Below are positions 56,362 to 64,000 of a DNA stretch of 64,000 bases, in pieces. The notes under the pieces are model-generated. The model saw only the letters and a list, made by a program, of their open reading frames with translations, had not been told where the DNA came from and searched no databases. The stretch's first letter is position 1, and every line of letters begins with the position of its first letter. A program made the translations under genes and the position numbers. The stretch is from Phyllobacterium sp. 628. GTDB taxonomy: Bacteria; Pseudomonadota; Alphaproteobacteria; Rhizobiales; Rhizobiaceae. The stretch covers positions 2,487,501 to 2,551,500 of the forward strand of contig NZ_CP050301.1 in NCBI RefSeq assembly GCF_014189505.1, given 5' to 3'.

Positions 56362-56411
56362 ACTCTCCCCGATACCATGAAATGCGTGCCAAGCGCTGAA
56401 GCAGGCAGAGC

Positions 56412-56606
56412 TTATGCGTCTCCTTCGTCTTCATCCTCATCGTCGGACTCAACGACTTCCCACATAAAGGCATGCAGGCGCTCTTCGATGCTTTTCTTGG
56501 AAGCACCGGCCTTTTCCATCTCACGTTTGATCCTAAAGAACTGATCCTTGTCGGCAGGCGTGAGGTATTTGGTGGCGTTCTCTAACGAGGATAATTGGCT
56601 GGACAT
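56412..56606 (-). CDS. Small acidic-tailed hypothetical protein, 64 aa
   Basis: MSSQLSSLENATKYLTPADK, then a helical middle with KREMEKAGASKKSIEERLHA, and an acidic tail SDDEDEDEGDA. Coding-like and standing alone on the minus strand between the stem-loops and tRNA-Ser. Function unknown. Confidence 0.65.
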   Translation of the reverse strand: MSSQLSSLENATKYLTPADKDQFFRIKREMEKAGASKKSIEERLHAFMWEVVESDDEDEDEGDA

Positions 56607-56705
56607 GCGCGCTTAATACGCTCTCAGGCAGAACAATGGAAGTGGCGACGATATTCACCCGCAAACTTTCAAAGGCTTGTGGCCATTAAGCTCAGAAAAA
56701 GGAAA

Positions 56706-56796
56706 TGGCGGAGGGGGTGGGATTCTGAACCCACGGTAGGCTCTCACCTACGCCGGTTTTCAAGACCGGTGCCTTAAACCGCTCGGCCACCCCTCC
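56706..56796 (-). tRNA. tRNA-Ser(TGA)
   Basis: On the minus strand GGAGGGG opens the acceptor stem and pairs with CCCCTCC near the 3' end, followed by discriminator G and an encoded CCA. The anticodon loop reads CTTGAAA, anticodon TGA. The long variable arm GTAGGTGAGAGCCTAC is typical of serine tRNAs. Span of 91 nt including CCA. Confidence 0.97.
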
Positions 56797-57068
56797 ATCG
56801 CAGGCGCTGCAAGTTTCAGCAAACCGGTTCATTTGCTGCAAGCGCCCGAGGTATTCGGACGCCTTTATAACTATTCGCATTGCGCCGTCAACCAGCTGTG
56901 TCGATGATGTTCTGTAGCGTGTTGGAATCGCCGGAAAACGGCAGCTGCCGGACCGGCGTGAAGCGCGGCCTATCCAGCAACTGCACCTCGGATCAAATGG
57001 TTACGGACCCCGCCTTGCGATAACCAGTATTCGGACTTGACAGTCCCTACCCCTTGAATTGTTTTGCC

Positions 57069-57242
57069 TTAATTTCTGATGAGCGTCACAAGAGTGGCAA
57101 ATTGTTTCCAAAGGCGATGCTGCGACAACGGCTCATGGCCGAACGCTTCGTAAAACCGGTCTTCGGCGTAGCGCGAATCTCTGTCGGGTGCGGGGTGGCG
57201 TTTCATGAGTTTGATAATCTGGAGAATGAATATATCGTGCAT
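57069..57242 (-). CDS. Small hypothetical protein, 57 aa
   Basis: Read directly on the minus strand: MHDIFILQIIKLMKRHPAPD, then RDSRYAEDRFYEAFGHEPLS and QHRLWKQFATLVTLIRN. AGGAAGGAAA lies 6 nt before ATG 57242. Charged residues and aromatic pattern look like a real protein rather than chance. It diverges from the LysR gene (88 bp apart), so it is a candidate LysR target. Not recognised. Confidence 0.6.
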   Translation of the reverse strand: MHDIFILQIIKLMKRHPAPDRDSRYAEDRFYEAFGHEPLSQHRLWKQFATLVTLIRN

Positions 57243-57330
57243 GGTGATGTTTCCTTCCTGGAACCATCCCTTTAATTACACACAAAAAATCATGTTCTGA
57301 ATCTGCAAGAATGCGTTACGTCTTTCACAA

Positions 57331-58215
57331 ATGAAAAACATCACCTGGGATGCCTATCAGATATTTCTGAGCGTTGCGCGGCACGGCGGACTGACAGCGG
57401 CTGCTACGGCAACTGGTCTGAGCGGTGCCACCATTGGCCGGCGCATGCTGGATTTTGAACGGGAGATGGAATGTTCGCTCTTCATCCGCAGCCAGTCCGG
57501 TTATGCGCTGACTGAAGACGGCAATGCGCTTTATGAGCGGCTCAAGGAAATGGAAGGCGCCGCCCGCAAGATTGATAGCTGGCGGCAGGATTATCGCGGG
57601 TCGGTGCTGGTTCGGATCTCTGCCGGCACCTGGATCGCTTCTTTTTTGAGTGAAAACTTTTCCTCCATCTGCAATGCAACCGATAAGTTTCGCATCGATC
57701 TTTTCATATCCGAACAGCGGGCAAGTCTGTCTCACCGAACGAGCGATATCGGCATTCGGGCATTTGAACCAGAGGAAACAAATCTGGCTTCAATCAAGGT
57801 TCCGGATGTGGCTTATGCCGCCTATCGCGCCAGAAATAGCGATCCGGCAACACACGGACGCTGGGTTGCGTTGAGAGAAGAAGATGCGATTTCCGCCTAT
57901 TTGCGTTGGCCCCATGTTCATGGAGCGGTCACGGCTACAGTCAATCGTCCCTGGGCGCTGAGAGACCTTATAGCCGCAGGTGCAGGAATGGGTGTCCTGC
58001 CATGCTTCGTCGGTGATCGTGACCCCCGTCTGCAACGCGCCGGTGAAGAAATCAGCGAACTGCGTCATCGCCAATGGATTGTCATGAACAATGAAGACAG
58101 GCACAGACCCGAGATCAGGACGGTTGTTAATCGCATGACAGATTTTCTCAAGGGAAATGCCGGCCTTTTAGGCGGTCAAAAACCTTGGGCAGAGGCCGCC
58201 GGTGGCGCTGGATGA
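57331..58215 (+). CDS. LysR-family transcriptional regulator
   Basis: A 294-aa LTTR. The N-terminal HTH is ITWDAYQIFLSVARHGGLTA, ATGLSGATIGRRMLDFEREM, then the LysR effector domain. The sequence resembles the subgroup with a helix start AYQIFLSVARHGGL. Divergent from the 57-aa gene. A perfect hairpin overlaps its stop codon. Confidence 0.88.
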   Translation: MKNITWDAYQIFLSVARHGGLTAAATATGLSGATIGRRMLDFEREMECSLFIRSQSGYALTEDGNALYERLKEMEGAARKIDSWRQDYRGSVLVRISAGTWIASFLSENFSSICNATDKFRIDLFISEQRASLSHRTSDIGIRAFEPEETNLASIKVPDVAYAAYRARNSDPATHGRWVALREEDAISAYLRWPHVHGAVTATVNRPWALRDLIAAGAGMGVLPCFVGDRDPRLQRAGEEISELRHRQWIVMNNEDRHRPEIRTVVNRMTDFLKGNAGLLGGQKPWAEAAGGAG

Positions 58216-58230
58216 AGGTCAGCGCCACCG
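58200..58230 (+). terminator. Hairpin overlapping the lysR stop
   Basis: Perfect 11-bp repeat CGGTGGCGCTG/CAGCGCCACCG (58200-58210 with 58220-58230) with a 9-nt loop that contains the stop codon. No T tract. A transcription end or 3' protective role is possible. Confidence 0.45.
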
Positions 58231-58582
58231 ACGAAGCAAGCCCTGGTCAGGAGCCTGCCTGTTGGAATTCTGTTGTTTCCACCCGCGTAGCAAAGACGAT
58301 GCCCGCATTGGCAAAATAAGGGAAAATGTGCGGTTACCTGACGCACTGCCACCCGATGATCTGAAACGAATATGGCATCGAACAACGCCCCAACCCGGAT
58401 ATTGGCGGGTCGCCTGTTCTAGGGATTTGCCATGACGTTCCCGAACGTGGTTCCGGCATTGGTTGGATCCACCCCGTTTTAAATTCTCCCAGCATAATTA
58501 TCACCGACTCTGCGGCGTTACCCAGAGAATTACCCAGTATTTACAGTGTGTCAGCCCCGTAATTTCACGCGTTTTCGCGATC

Positions 58583-58600
58583 TGTCGCAGATTTGCGACA
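58583..58600. promoter_or_regulatory. Perfect dyad 3' of the GAF-Fis regulator
   Basis: TGTCGCA-GATT-TGCGACA, seven perfect pairs, 28 bp beyond the regulator's stop. In the 413-base stretch 58216-58628 no gene is supported; this dyad is the clearest signal. The symmetry suits a dimeric Fis-type HTH, so the neighbouring regulator is the first candidate to bind it. Confidence 0.5.
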
Positions 58601-58628
58601 AATAGAGGCAAAATAATCAAAAAATGGA

Positions 58629-59606
58629 TCAGGAAAGGCCGAGCCGTTTCAGTTTCCGGTGCAAAGTGGCGCGGCTAATGCCCATCTCAGTCGCTGCGGC
58701 CGATACATTCCCGCCGGTACGCGCCAATGCCCGTTGAATAGCACCACGCTCCGCCGTGGCGAAATCACGTGCGGCAGACTGATGTTGGCCGAGGAGATCT
58801 GCTGCCGGCAAGGATGCACTGAGCGATTCATCGGTCAATCCAAGAATCTGGCGCGCTGAACGTGACGCGCCGATAACCAGATCATCTTCATCAACCGCGA
58901 TCAGCGCATTCATCGCCCGCTCACTCATGCCGCCGTCGCCCGGAGGCGCCAGAAGAATACGGGCTTTGGGAAACGCCAGGCGAAAATTTTCCGCCTCGAC
59001 ACGCCGCGCCGCATCGGTAACGGCAATGGAGATCAATCTGACAAAATCATCGGTGAGATCATGCCGGGCGGATGAGACGTCAATGACTGCAACCAGCCGG
59101 CCACGATGATCAAATATTGGTGCAGTTGTGCAGGATAGCGCCGTGTTTTTACTGCGAAAATGCTGATCGCGATGAATGGTCAGCCCGCGTTGTTCAGCAA
59201 TCGCTGTGCCAATACCATTTGTTCCCTCGCATTCCTCGCTCCAGACGGAGCCCGTCCACAAGCCCATTCTGTAAAAGGTTTCGTCATCGCCGACATAGCC
59301 ACGTCGATCCACCGGCACACTGTTCTTGTCGGCCAACAGAATGCAGCAGCCAGCGCCGCCGACGGCTGCGTAAAGCCGGTCAAGACTGGATTGCGCCGTC
59401 ATGATCAGCGAACCCAGCCGTTCACGCGCCTGATTCAGTTCATAATCCGTGACAACATTGGGACCCTTGCCTTCAACCGGATTGAGGCCATAGAGGCGCA
59501 TCGACCGCCGCCAGGATGCGATCAGAGCCGATTGCGCGGCGGCGTTACCAGAAGAAAGCGCTGATTCAATCTGTTCAGCGTGCAAACCGCCTTGCAGCGT
59601 TACCAT
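58629..59606 (-). CDS. GAF-Fis transcriptional regulator lacking an AAA+ domain
   Basis: A 325-aa AcoR-like regulator. N-terminal SWRRSMRLYGLNPVEG, GAF domain (LDRLYAAVGGAGCCILLADK to APIFDHRGRLVAVIDVSSAR), and C-terminal Fis HTH (GAIQRALARTGGNVSAAATE, then MGISRATLHRKLKRLGLS). The sigma54-activating AAA+ domain normally between them (about 230 aa) is absent, so it probably works as a sigma54-independent regulator. The target is not obvious. Confidence 0.88.
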   Translation of the reverse strand: MVTLQGGLHAEQIESALSSGNAAAQSALIASWRRSMRLYGLNPVEGKGPNVVTDYELNQARERLGSLIMTAQSSLDRLYAAVGGAGCCILLADKNSVPVDRRGYVGDDETFYRMGLWTGSVWSEECEGTNGIGTAIAEQRGLTIHRDQHFRSKNTALSCTTAPIFDHRGRLVAVIDVSSARHDLTDDFVRLISIAVTDAARRVEAENFRLAFPKARILLAPPGDGGMSERAMNALIAVDEDDLVIGASRSARQILGLTDESLSASLPAADLLGQHQSAARDFATAERGAIQRALARTGGNVSAAATEMGISRATLHRKLKRLGLS

Positions 59607-59786
59607 GGTCCCCTCCGAGGCCGAGTACGGTCCAGACTATGGGCGAGCTATCCCCACGGTCAAGTCCACACTTTCGGCTAATATATGAAGGTCATTCGGG
59701 CAATGTCCTGCAAAAAACGACATGGGTTACGTCAATAAATAGTCATAACCGGTCATTGGCGCTTTGGATCGGTCCAAATACGGGTT

Positions 59787-61040
59787 TCAGCTGGCCACTG
59801 CATGCAAGATTTTTGCACTGCTTTGTTCATGAGCGCCGATATAATCGCGGGTCAACGGAACAATATCGTTCTTTTTCGTCAGTTGCAGCTGGAAAACCAC
59901 GAGGTCTTCATAACGGAATGCTGACTCTGCTGCTGCGAGATAGAATTCCCACATCCGGCAAAACCGCTCGTCGTAGAGCTCTGCTGCGTCCTGCCAATGG
60001 GCCATGAACCGCTCGCGCCATGCGGAAAGGGTCGAAGCATAATGCAGACGCAGGATTTCCACGTCATTGACCATCAAACCGGCTTTCTCCACTTCCGGCA
60101 GGATTTCGGACAATGAAGGAATGTAGCCGCCCGGGAAAATATATTTGTCGAGCCACGGAGTGGTGAAGCCGGGCGTGGCGGAGCAGCCAATGGTATGGAG
60201 AACCATCACGCCATTTTCATCAAGCAGGTCTGCGCATTTGTTGAAAAACTGCCCATACGATGCGGCACCGACATGTTCGAACATACCGACAGAAACGATA
60301 CGGTCGAAAGTTCCCTTGAGACTGCGATAATCCTGCAAGGCGAAATTCACGCGGCCCGCATAATTCTTGGTTCCAACCCGGTTCTGGGCAAATTCCAGCT
60401 GCTCTTCTGAAAGAGTAATACCCAGCACCTGCCCTGCGGAGGCTTCGGCTGCCAAATGCAATGCCAGACCGCCCCAGCCGCAACCGATATCAAGGACGCG
60501 GCTTTCCGGCTCAACCAGAAGCTTTGCAGCCAAATGGCGTTTCTTTGCCAGCTGCGCATCTTCGAGGCTTTGCTCCGGATGTTCGAAATAGGCACAGGAA
60601 TATTGCCGGTCGGCATCCAGAAACAGGCCATAGAGCCGGCCATCCAGATCATAGTGATGCGCGACATTGCGCTTGGAGCGGGCAGGAAGATTACGCTGTC
60701 TGAATCCGCGAAAACGCGCGCGCACCGCATCGATAATCCGCGTGGGCAGTGGATGGGTGGTGTTTTGCGCCTCGCGCAGGACCAGACACAGGAAATCGTA
60801 GATCGTACCCTCGTCAACGATGAAACGCTTGTCCATGTAAAGCTCGCCGAGCTGCATGTCCGCATCCCGAAGGAATGCCCATTGCGCGCGCGTATCGGTA
60901 AAGCGAACCGTCACGGGCTCGCCGGTTCCATCACCGAACACAAGCCGTGCACCGCTTGCCGTCAGAATGGTCAACGAACCTTTGGTCACGATACGGGAGA
61001 AAGCGGCGCGAAGGATTTTGTCCGCAAAGGATACAAGCAT
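59787..61040 (-). CDS. cfa: Cyclopropane-fatty-acyl-phospholipid synthase
   Basis: A 417-aa SAM-dependent methyltransferase. The SAM motif I is VLDIGCGWGGLALHLAAEA; the preceding RSKRNVAHHYDLDGRLYGLF and CAYFEHPEQSLEDAQ are hallmark. Adds a methylene to unsaturated acyl chains of membrane phospholipids, a late-phase and acid-stress response. It lies downstream of the sigma/anti-sigma operon, same strand, 113 bp away. Confidence 0.92.
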   Translation of the reverse strand: MLVSFADKILRAAFSRIVTKGSLTILTASGARLVFGDGTGEPVTVRFTDTRAQWAFLRDADMQLGELYMDKRFIVDEGTIYDFLCLVLREAQNTTHPLPTRIIDAVRARFRGFRQRNLPARSKRNVAHHYDLDGRLYGLFLDADRQYSCAYFEHPEQSLEDAQLAKKRHLAAKLLVEPESRVLDIGCGWGGLALHLAAEASAGQVLGITLSEEQLEFAQNRVGTKNYAGRVNFALQDYRSLKGTFDRIVSVGMFEHVGAASYGQFFNKCADLLDENGVMVLHTIGCSATPGFTTPWLDKYIFPGGYIPSLSEILPEVEKAGLMVNDVEILRLHYASTLSAWRERFMAHWQDAAELYDERFCRMWEFYLAAAESAFRYEDLVVFQLQLTKKNDIVPLTRDYIGAHEQSSAKILHAVAS

Positions 61041-61153
61041 GCAGACACTCCTGATGCAAACTGTGTGGCGCTTCTAGCACTCAATCATGATTGCAGGATT
61101 ACGTGAGTATGATGCGAAACTGAAATGGCGGACCACTGGAGCACGCTGTTGCA

Positions 61154-61957
61154 TTACACGGTAATCGAACGGCGCAGCTCTTCGCTCATCGCCTTGATGT
61201 CTTCAAGCGGCTCCTTGCCGATCAGCATGAAGGCATGTGTGGGCGATGACCAATAGACGACATTCATACCATGACGTTGTTCTATCTCCGGAGCCTTTGC
61301 GCCTTTCGGCGATTGGACGATGCACAGGGCCATCGGCGCCTGATTGGCGTCGAGATAGGTGATTTGCGCCAGCGCCTTGCCCTCATAGGCCAGCATCCAG
61401 GCGCGTTTAAGCGTTGCACCCGGCAGTTGCACCTGATCCGGAGTCAATGTCAGGCCAAGTTTTGACCCGACCGTACGCAACTGACTGGTCTGTAGCGCGA
61501 CATCAACGGGGCCGGTTCCGAGCGTATCCGCCGTATAAAGCGACATGTATTGCGCCACAGCAGAACGCCAGTCACTTCCATCAGGCTCATCCCGCAGGCT
61601 GGCTTGAACGCCGAGAAATGTGCGGTCCGCGGCGATTCCCACGGCGATGAAACCAACGCAAGCGGCCAGGAAACTGCGACGGCTCCAGCCACGCGCCTGT
61701 TCTTTAACCGGCAGGGGTGGCAGAACATCAGCAAGCATCGTTTCAAGTTCAGCCTTGGGTGCCTTGTGCAGCAATGGCTCGAATGCGTCACGGAATGGCA
61801 GGTTGCTGGAGGCAAGAAAGCTCATGCGCTCGGCAACGGCTTCATCCGTCTCAACGAGGTGCTCAAGCTGACTGCGCTTGTCCGGATCGAGCTCTCCATC
61901 CAGAAACGCCACCAGTATCTCGTCGCTGGGCACGGTATCGCGGCTGGGTTCGGTCAT
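61154..61957 (-). CDS. Anti-sigma factor, membrane anchored
   Basis: A 267-aa protein. The N-terminal anti-sigma region is DEILVAFLDGELDPDKRSQL. The membrane segment RRSFLAACVGFIAVGIAADR lies near residue 100 and the C-terminal part faces the periplasm. No zinc HxxxCxxC motif. ATG 61957 overlaps the sigma-factor stop (TAATG), the classic pairing of sigma and anti-sigma. Confidence 0.85.
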   Translation of the reverse strand: MTEPSRDTVPSDEILVAFLDGELDPDKRSQLEHLVETDEAVAERMSFLASSNLPFRDAFEPLLHKAPKAELETMLADVLPPLPVKEQARGWSRRSFLAACVGFIAVGIAADRTFLGVQASLRDEPDGSDWRSAVAQYMSLYTADTLGTGPVDVALQTSQLRTVGSKLGLTLTPDQVQLPGATLKRAWMLAYEGKALAQITYLDANQAPMALCIVQSPKGAKAPEIEQRHGMNVVYWSSPTHAFMLIGKEPLEDIKAMSEELRRSITV

Positions 61958-62472
61958 TATCCCTTGCCCTCCAATGCATTCACTCCGGCCGATGCGGCCA
62001 GTTTTGCCCGCGCCGCTGCCAGACGGCTCATCACGGTGCCGATTGGTATTTCCAGAAGGTCGGCAACTTCGCGATAGGAAAGTTCTTCGACATAGGCGAG
62101 AAAAACCACTGTTCTCTGTGCTTCCGGCAATGCCTGAACCTGCCGCAGCACCTGATTGGCAAATATATGGGTTTCCGTATCCCTTGCCCCATCAAAGACC
62201 AATGACTCATCCGCATCGACAAAGCCCTGCCCCATGCGCACACGCCGCGAGCGAACTTCATTGAGCCAGATCGAATGCAGGATGGAAAAGAGCCACCGGT
62301 CGAGCCGTGTGCCAGGCACAAATTGGCTTGCACGCTCCAGCGCCCGCACACAGGTCGCCTGAACCAGATCATCCGCTACGTCACGCTGATGCGATAATAC
62401 CACCGCATAGCGCCAGAGCCGCGTAAGGTACTGGCTAAGCCCTGCCCTGATTTCCTGTTCGTTTGCGATCAT
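61957..62472 (-). CDS. ECF-type RNA polymerase sigma factor
   Basis: A 171-aa sigma70 ECF protein. Region 2 is VADDLVQATCVRALERASQF with FSILHSIWLNEVRSRR; region 4 is LPEAQRTVVFLAYVEELSYR, then LLEIPIGTVMSRLAAAR. ATG 62472 has CGGAGGCG directly upstream, preferred over the frame open to 62589. Controlled by the anti-sigma encoded next. Confidence 0.92.
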   Translation of the reverse strand: MIANEQEIRAGLSQYLTRLWRYAVVLSHQRDVADDLVQATCVRALERASQFVPGTRLDRWLFSILHSIWLNEVRSRRVRMGQGFVDADESLVFDGARDTETHIFANQVLRQVQALPEAQRTVVFLAYVEELSYREVADLLEIPIGTVMSRLAAARAKLAASAGVNALEGKG

Positions 62473-62482
62473 CGCCTCCGTC

Positions 62483-62505
62483 CCGGACCGGGAAACACGG
62501 TCCGG
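62483..62505 (-). promoter_or_regulatory. Stem-loop next to the sigma-factor ribosome site
   Basis: Perfect 8-bp stem CCGGACCG/CGGTCCGG (62483-62490 with 62498-62505) with a 7-nt loop, ending 3 nt from the GGAGG of the sigma gene. It could tune translation start. Inference from position. Confidence 0.45.
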
Positions 62506-62625
62506 TGACTTTGTATTTCGTGTCACACAACTATAAGCAGAAACGACCAAATATGCGACAGACATAATAAATCCGTTCTGAATTGCCATGATTATCGTTG
62601 CCCCTGCTCAGGGTCGCGGGTTCCT

Positions 62626-63180
62626 TCAGATTTTCGAAGGCGTTTCAATAGCTTCCGCCAGATCGCGATATTCCTCGCAATTGGTTCCGCAGATACCTTT
62701 GATCATCCCAAGCTGTTCCTTGGCCAGATCAATCTGACCTTTGATCACGTAGGCTTCACCGAGATATTCGCGAACCTTGGCGTATTGCGGATCAAGCTGA
62801 ACCGATTTCATGTAATAACCAATGCCTTCATCGGTACGTCCGAGCTTGCGGGTAAAATAGCCGCGATAATTCAGTGCGATGGCGGTGTTGGGATTTTTCA
62901 ACGTATCAAGCACAGCAAGGGCTTCTTCATAGCGCCAGCTTTTGCCAAGCGCATAGGCATAAGTTGTCAGGTCAGAGTCCGGAAGCAAACTTCCCTCCTG
63001 CTTGACGCATTTCTTTGTCTTGGGATTCCAGACCTCGCCCTTCGGGCAAGTCGGCGTTGTGCTTGTATCTTCGCCTGCCGCATAGACCGGGCTGGAGAAC
63101 GTTGCGATTGCAAGGCATGCGCCGAGCATGAGTGCTGGATAGATCCCGGCACCGGATAGCATTTTGCCTGTGTTCATCAT
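62626..63180 (-). CDS. Exported TPR-repeat protein
   Basis: A 184-aa protein. Signal peptide (IYPALMLGACLAIATFSSPV ending near YAAG), a short Cys-containing segment (CPKGEVWNPKTKKCVK), then tetratricopeptide repeats (LTTYAYALGKSWRYEEALAV, LNYRGYFTRKLGRTDEGIGY, KVREYLGEAYVIKGQIDLAK). ATG 63180 follows AGGAG. Lies just upstream of the sigma gene on the same strand; a protein-interaction role in the envelope is likely. Confidence 0.85.
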   Translation of the reverse strand: MMNTGKMLSGAGIYPALMLGACLAIATFSSPVYAAGEDTSTTPTCPKGEVWNPKTKKCVKQEGSLLPDSDLTTYAYALGKSWRYEEALAVLDTLKNPNTAIALNYRGYFTRKLGRTDEGIGYYMKSVQLDPQYAKVREYLGEAYVIKGQIDLAKEQLGMIKGICGTNCEEYRDLAEAIETPSKI

Positions 63181-63406
63181 GGTGTTCGCTCCTGCAAGAA
63201 TGGGTTTGCGAAGAGAGAACACCCCAGATGCAGAACTTATTCGGTACAGCCAGCATTTTTGTTGCTGGGAATAAAATTTCAAAAGAATCGGTGTTTTCAC
63301 ATCAAAGTTGGCTGTTTCAGCACAGCCGGTACTTAAAATTGTTACCAGTGCTTTCTATATGCGACGTGCGCGTTCAAATTTGCCGAACTCGTAACAGGAG
63401 AAATTT

Positions 63407-64000
63407 ATGTCTGGTACCGTTTCCCGCGTCATTCGCATCGTCGTCTTGATCACCTTGGCCCTGGCTGTCACTCTGAGCGCTTTCGATATTGCTGATGCCC
63501 GGCGGGCCGGTGGTGGCGGATTTGGCAGCCGTGGCTCGCGCACGTTCGATGCGCCCGCAACCACACGCACGGCTCCATCAACAGCCGCGCCCATTGAGCG
63601 TTCCATGACACCGCAGGCGAGCCAGCCATCGGCCATGCAGCCACAGATGAACGCACAGCGTCCCGGCCTGTTCGGCGGCTTCGGCCGTTCAATGATCGGC
63701 GGTCTGCTGGTCGGTGGCCTCATCGGCACATTGCTGGGTAGCGGATTTGGCGGCGGCTTCGGCTTCCTCGCCATGCTGTTGCAGATTGGCCTTGTGATCG
63801 GCGCCGTCATGCTGGCAATGCGCTTTTTTGCCCGGCGTCAACAGTCGCCCCTGGCGACGGCATCCGGCCCATCTTCGAGCCAGGGTTTTGGCCGGCAGGC
63901 GGACCAGTCAACATCGTCATCCTTCCGTATTCCAACAATTGGATCGGGCGGAGGTTCGGGCTTTGGCTCAGGTCCGGCAGCCGCGCCGCGCCCGGCACAA
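63407..64000 (+). CDS. Tim44-like domain protein, 5' part
   Basis: ATG 63407 follows ACAGGAG by 6 nt; 198 codons are open to the window edge with no stop. Residues 1-25 are a signal or anchor (RIVVLITLALAVTLSAFDIA), followed by a Gly/Ser/Arg-rich segment, a second glycine-rich hydrophobic stretch (IGGLLVGGLIGTLLGSGFGG) and a Ser/Gly/Pro-rich tail. This is the usual front of alphaproteobacterial Tim44-domain proteins; the Tim44 domain itself lies beyond the window. Confidence 0.75.
   Translation, partial: MSGTVSRVIRIVVLITLALAVTLSAFDIADARRAGGGGFGSRGSRTFDAPATTRTAPSTAAPIERSMTPQASQPSAMQPQMNAQRPGLFGGFGRSMIGGLLVGGLIGTLLGSGFGGGFGFLAMLLQIGLVIGAVMLAMRFFARRQQSPLATASGPSSSQGFGRQADQSTSSSFRIPTIGSGGGSGFGSGPAAAPRPAQ

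Noticed and set aside
56706-56796. tRNA-Ser as the attachment site of an integrated element
   Set aside because: No integrase gene and no repeat of the tRNA 3' end were found in the window.
56888-56986. Minus-strand frame of 32 codons starting GTG, reading LLDRPRFTPVRQLPFSGDSN
   Set aside because: Reads like the C-terminal end of some protein, perhaps a remnant next to tRNA-Ser, but it is too short and unmatched to annotate.
57054-57275. Open frame on the plus strand, 73 codons
   Set aside because: It is the mirror of the better supported 57-aa minus-strand gene, which has a ribosome site and a protein-like composition.
58202-58435. Plus-strand frame, 77 codons, after lysR
   Set aside because: Overlaps the lysR end and its hairpin; no ribosome site. 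The last 30 residues look slightly protein-like but cannot be supported.
1-64000. CRISPR array, rRNA operon, complete insertion sequence or prophage
   Set aside because: No regularly spaced repeats, rRNA sequences, intact transposase or phage structural genes were seen.

Overview
This window looks like a chromosomal segment of a Hyphomicrobiales (Rhizobiales) alphaproteobacterium, probably close to the Brucellaceae or Phyllobacteriaceae. Two blocks support this: ntrY-ntrX-(ridA)-trkA-(MBL-lactonase)-dat-hfq-hflX-(HAD)-mazG at 28-40 kb, and rlpA-dac-tmk-holB-metG-tatD-MBL-ybaK on the minus strand at 45-53 kb. Several alphaproteobacterial small families agree (DUF6481, DUF1993, DUF1428, Hint_2, Tim44-like, Omp25-type porins). 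The genus cannot be fixed from the sequence alone.

Layout. 0-9 kb: aldo/keto reductase, a polar amino-acid ABC transporter (minus), a single-domain molbindin, a secreted serine hydrolase, a MarR-GNAT fusion and small conserved genes. 9-13 kb: a ferric-iron ABC operon, fbpA-fbpB-fbpC (minus), with fbpB frameshifted. 13-21 kb: a secreted alpha/beta hydrolase, a VOC protein, and a GntR regulator divergent from a sugar ABC operon (ATPase-permease-binding protein). 21-24 kb: small membrane proteins and a CNNM/CorC-type protein. 24-28 kb: an AT-rich accessory block with an AraC regulator, an outer-membrane beta-barrel and a Hint-domain protein. 28-40 kb: the ntrYX-to-mazG core block. 40-45 kb: an accessory stretch with a trypsin-like protease and a small partner, a nitrilase-like lipoprotein, a decayed GFA gene and an IS30 remnant. 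45-53 kb: the core minus-strand operon. 53-64 kb: DedA, VanZ-like, a LytS-type kinase (frameshifted), tRNA-Ser(TGA), a LysR regulator divergent from a 57-aa gene, a GAF-Fis regulator, cfa, an ECF sigma/anti-sigma pair, a TPR protein and the start of a Tim44-like gene.

Points that stand out. (1) The DacF-like D,D-carboxypeptidase has Ala in place of the catalytic Ser and GTG in place of KTG, so it looks like a pseudoenzyme inside an otherwise conserved operon. (2) A 622-aa lipoprotein carries a plausible Glu-Lys-Cys nitrilase triad. (3) A trypsin-like protease is followed by a 78-aa protein that resembles the protease's own N-terminal region. (4) A Hint-domain protein sits beside an outer-membrane protein in an AT-rich block. 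(5) Single-base frameshifts interrupt five genes, including the normally essential metG and two at homopolymer runs. This suggests that some indels are sequence errors, and the intact products should be considered. Genes shorter than 60 codons were found by reading: a 53-aa lipoprotein at 53424, a 57-aa gene at 57069 (minus) and a tentative 44-aa gene at 27502.
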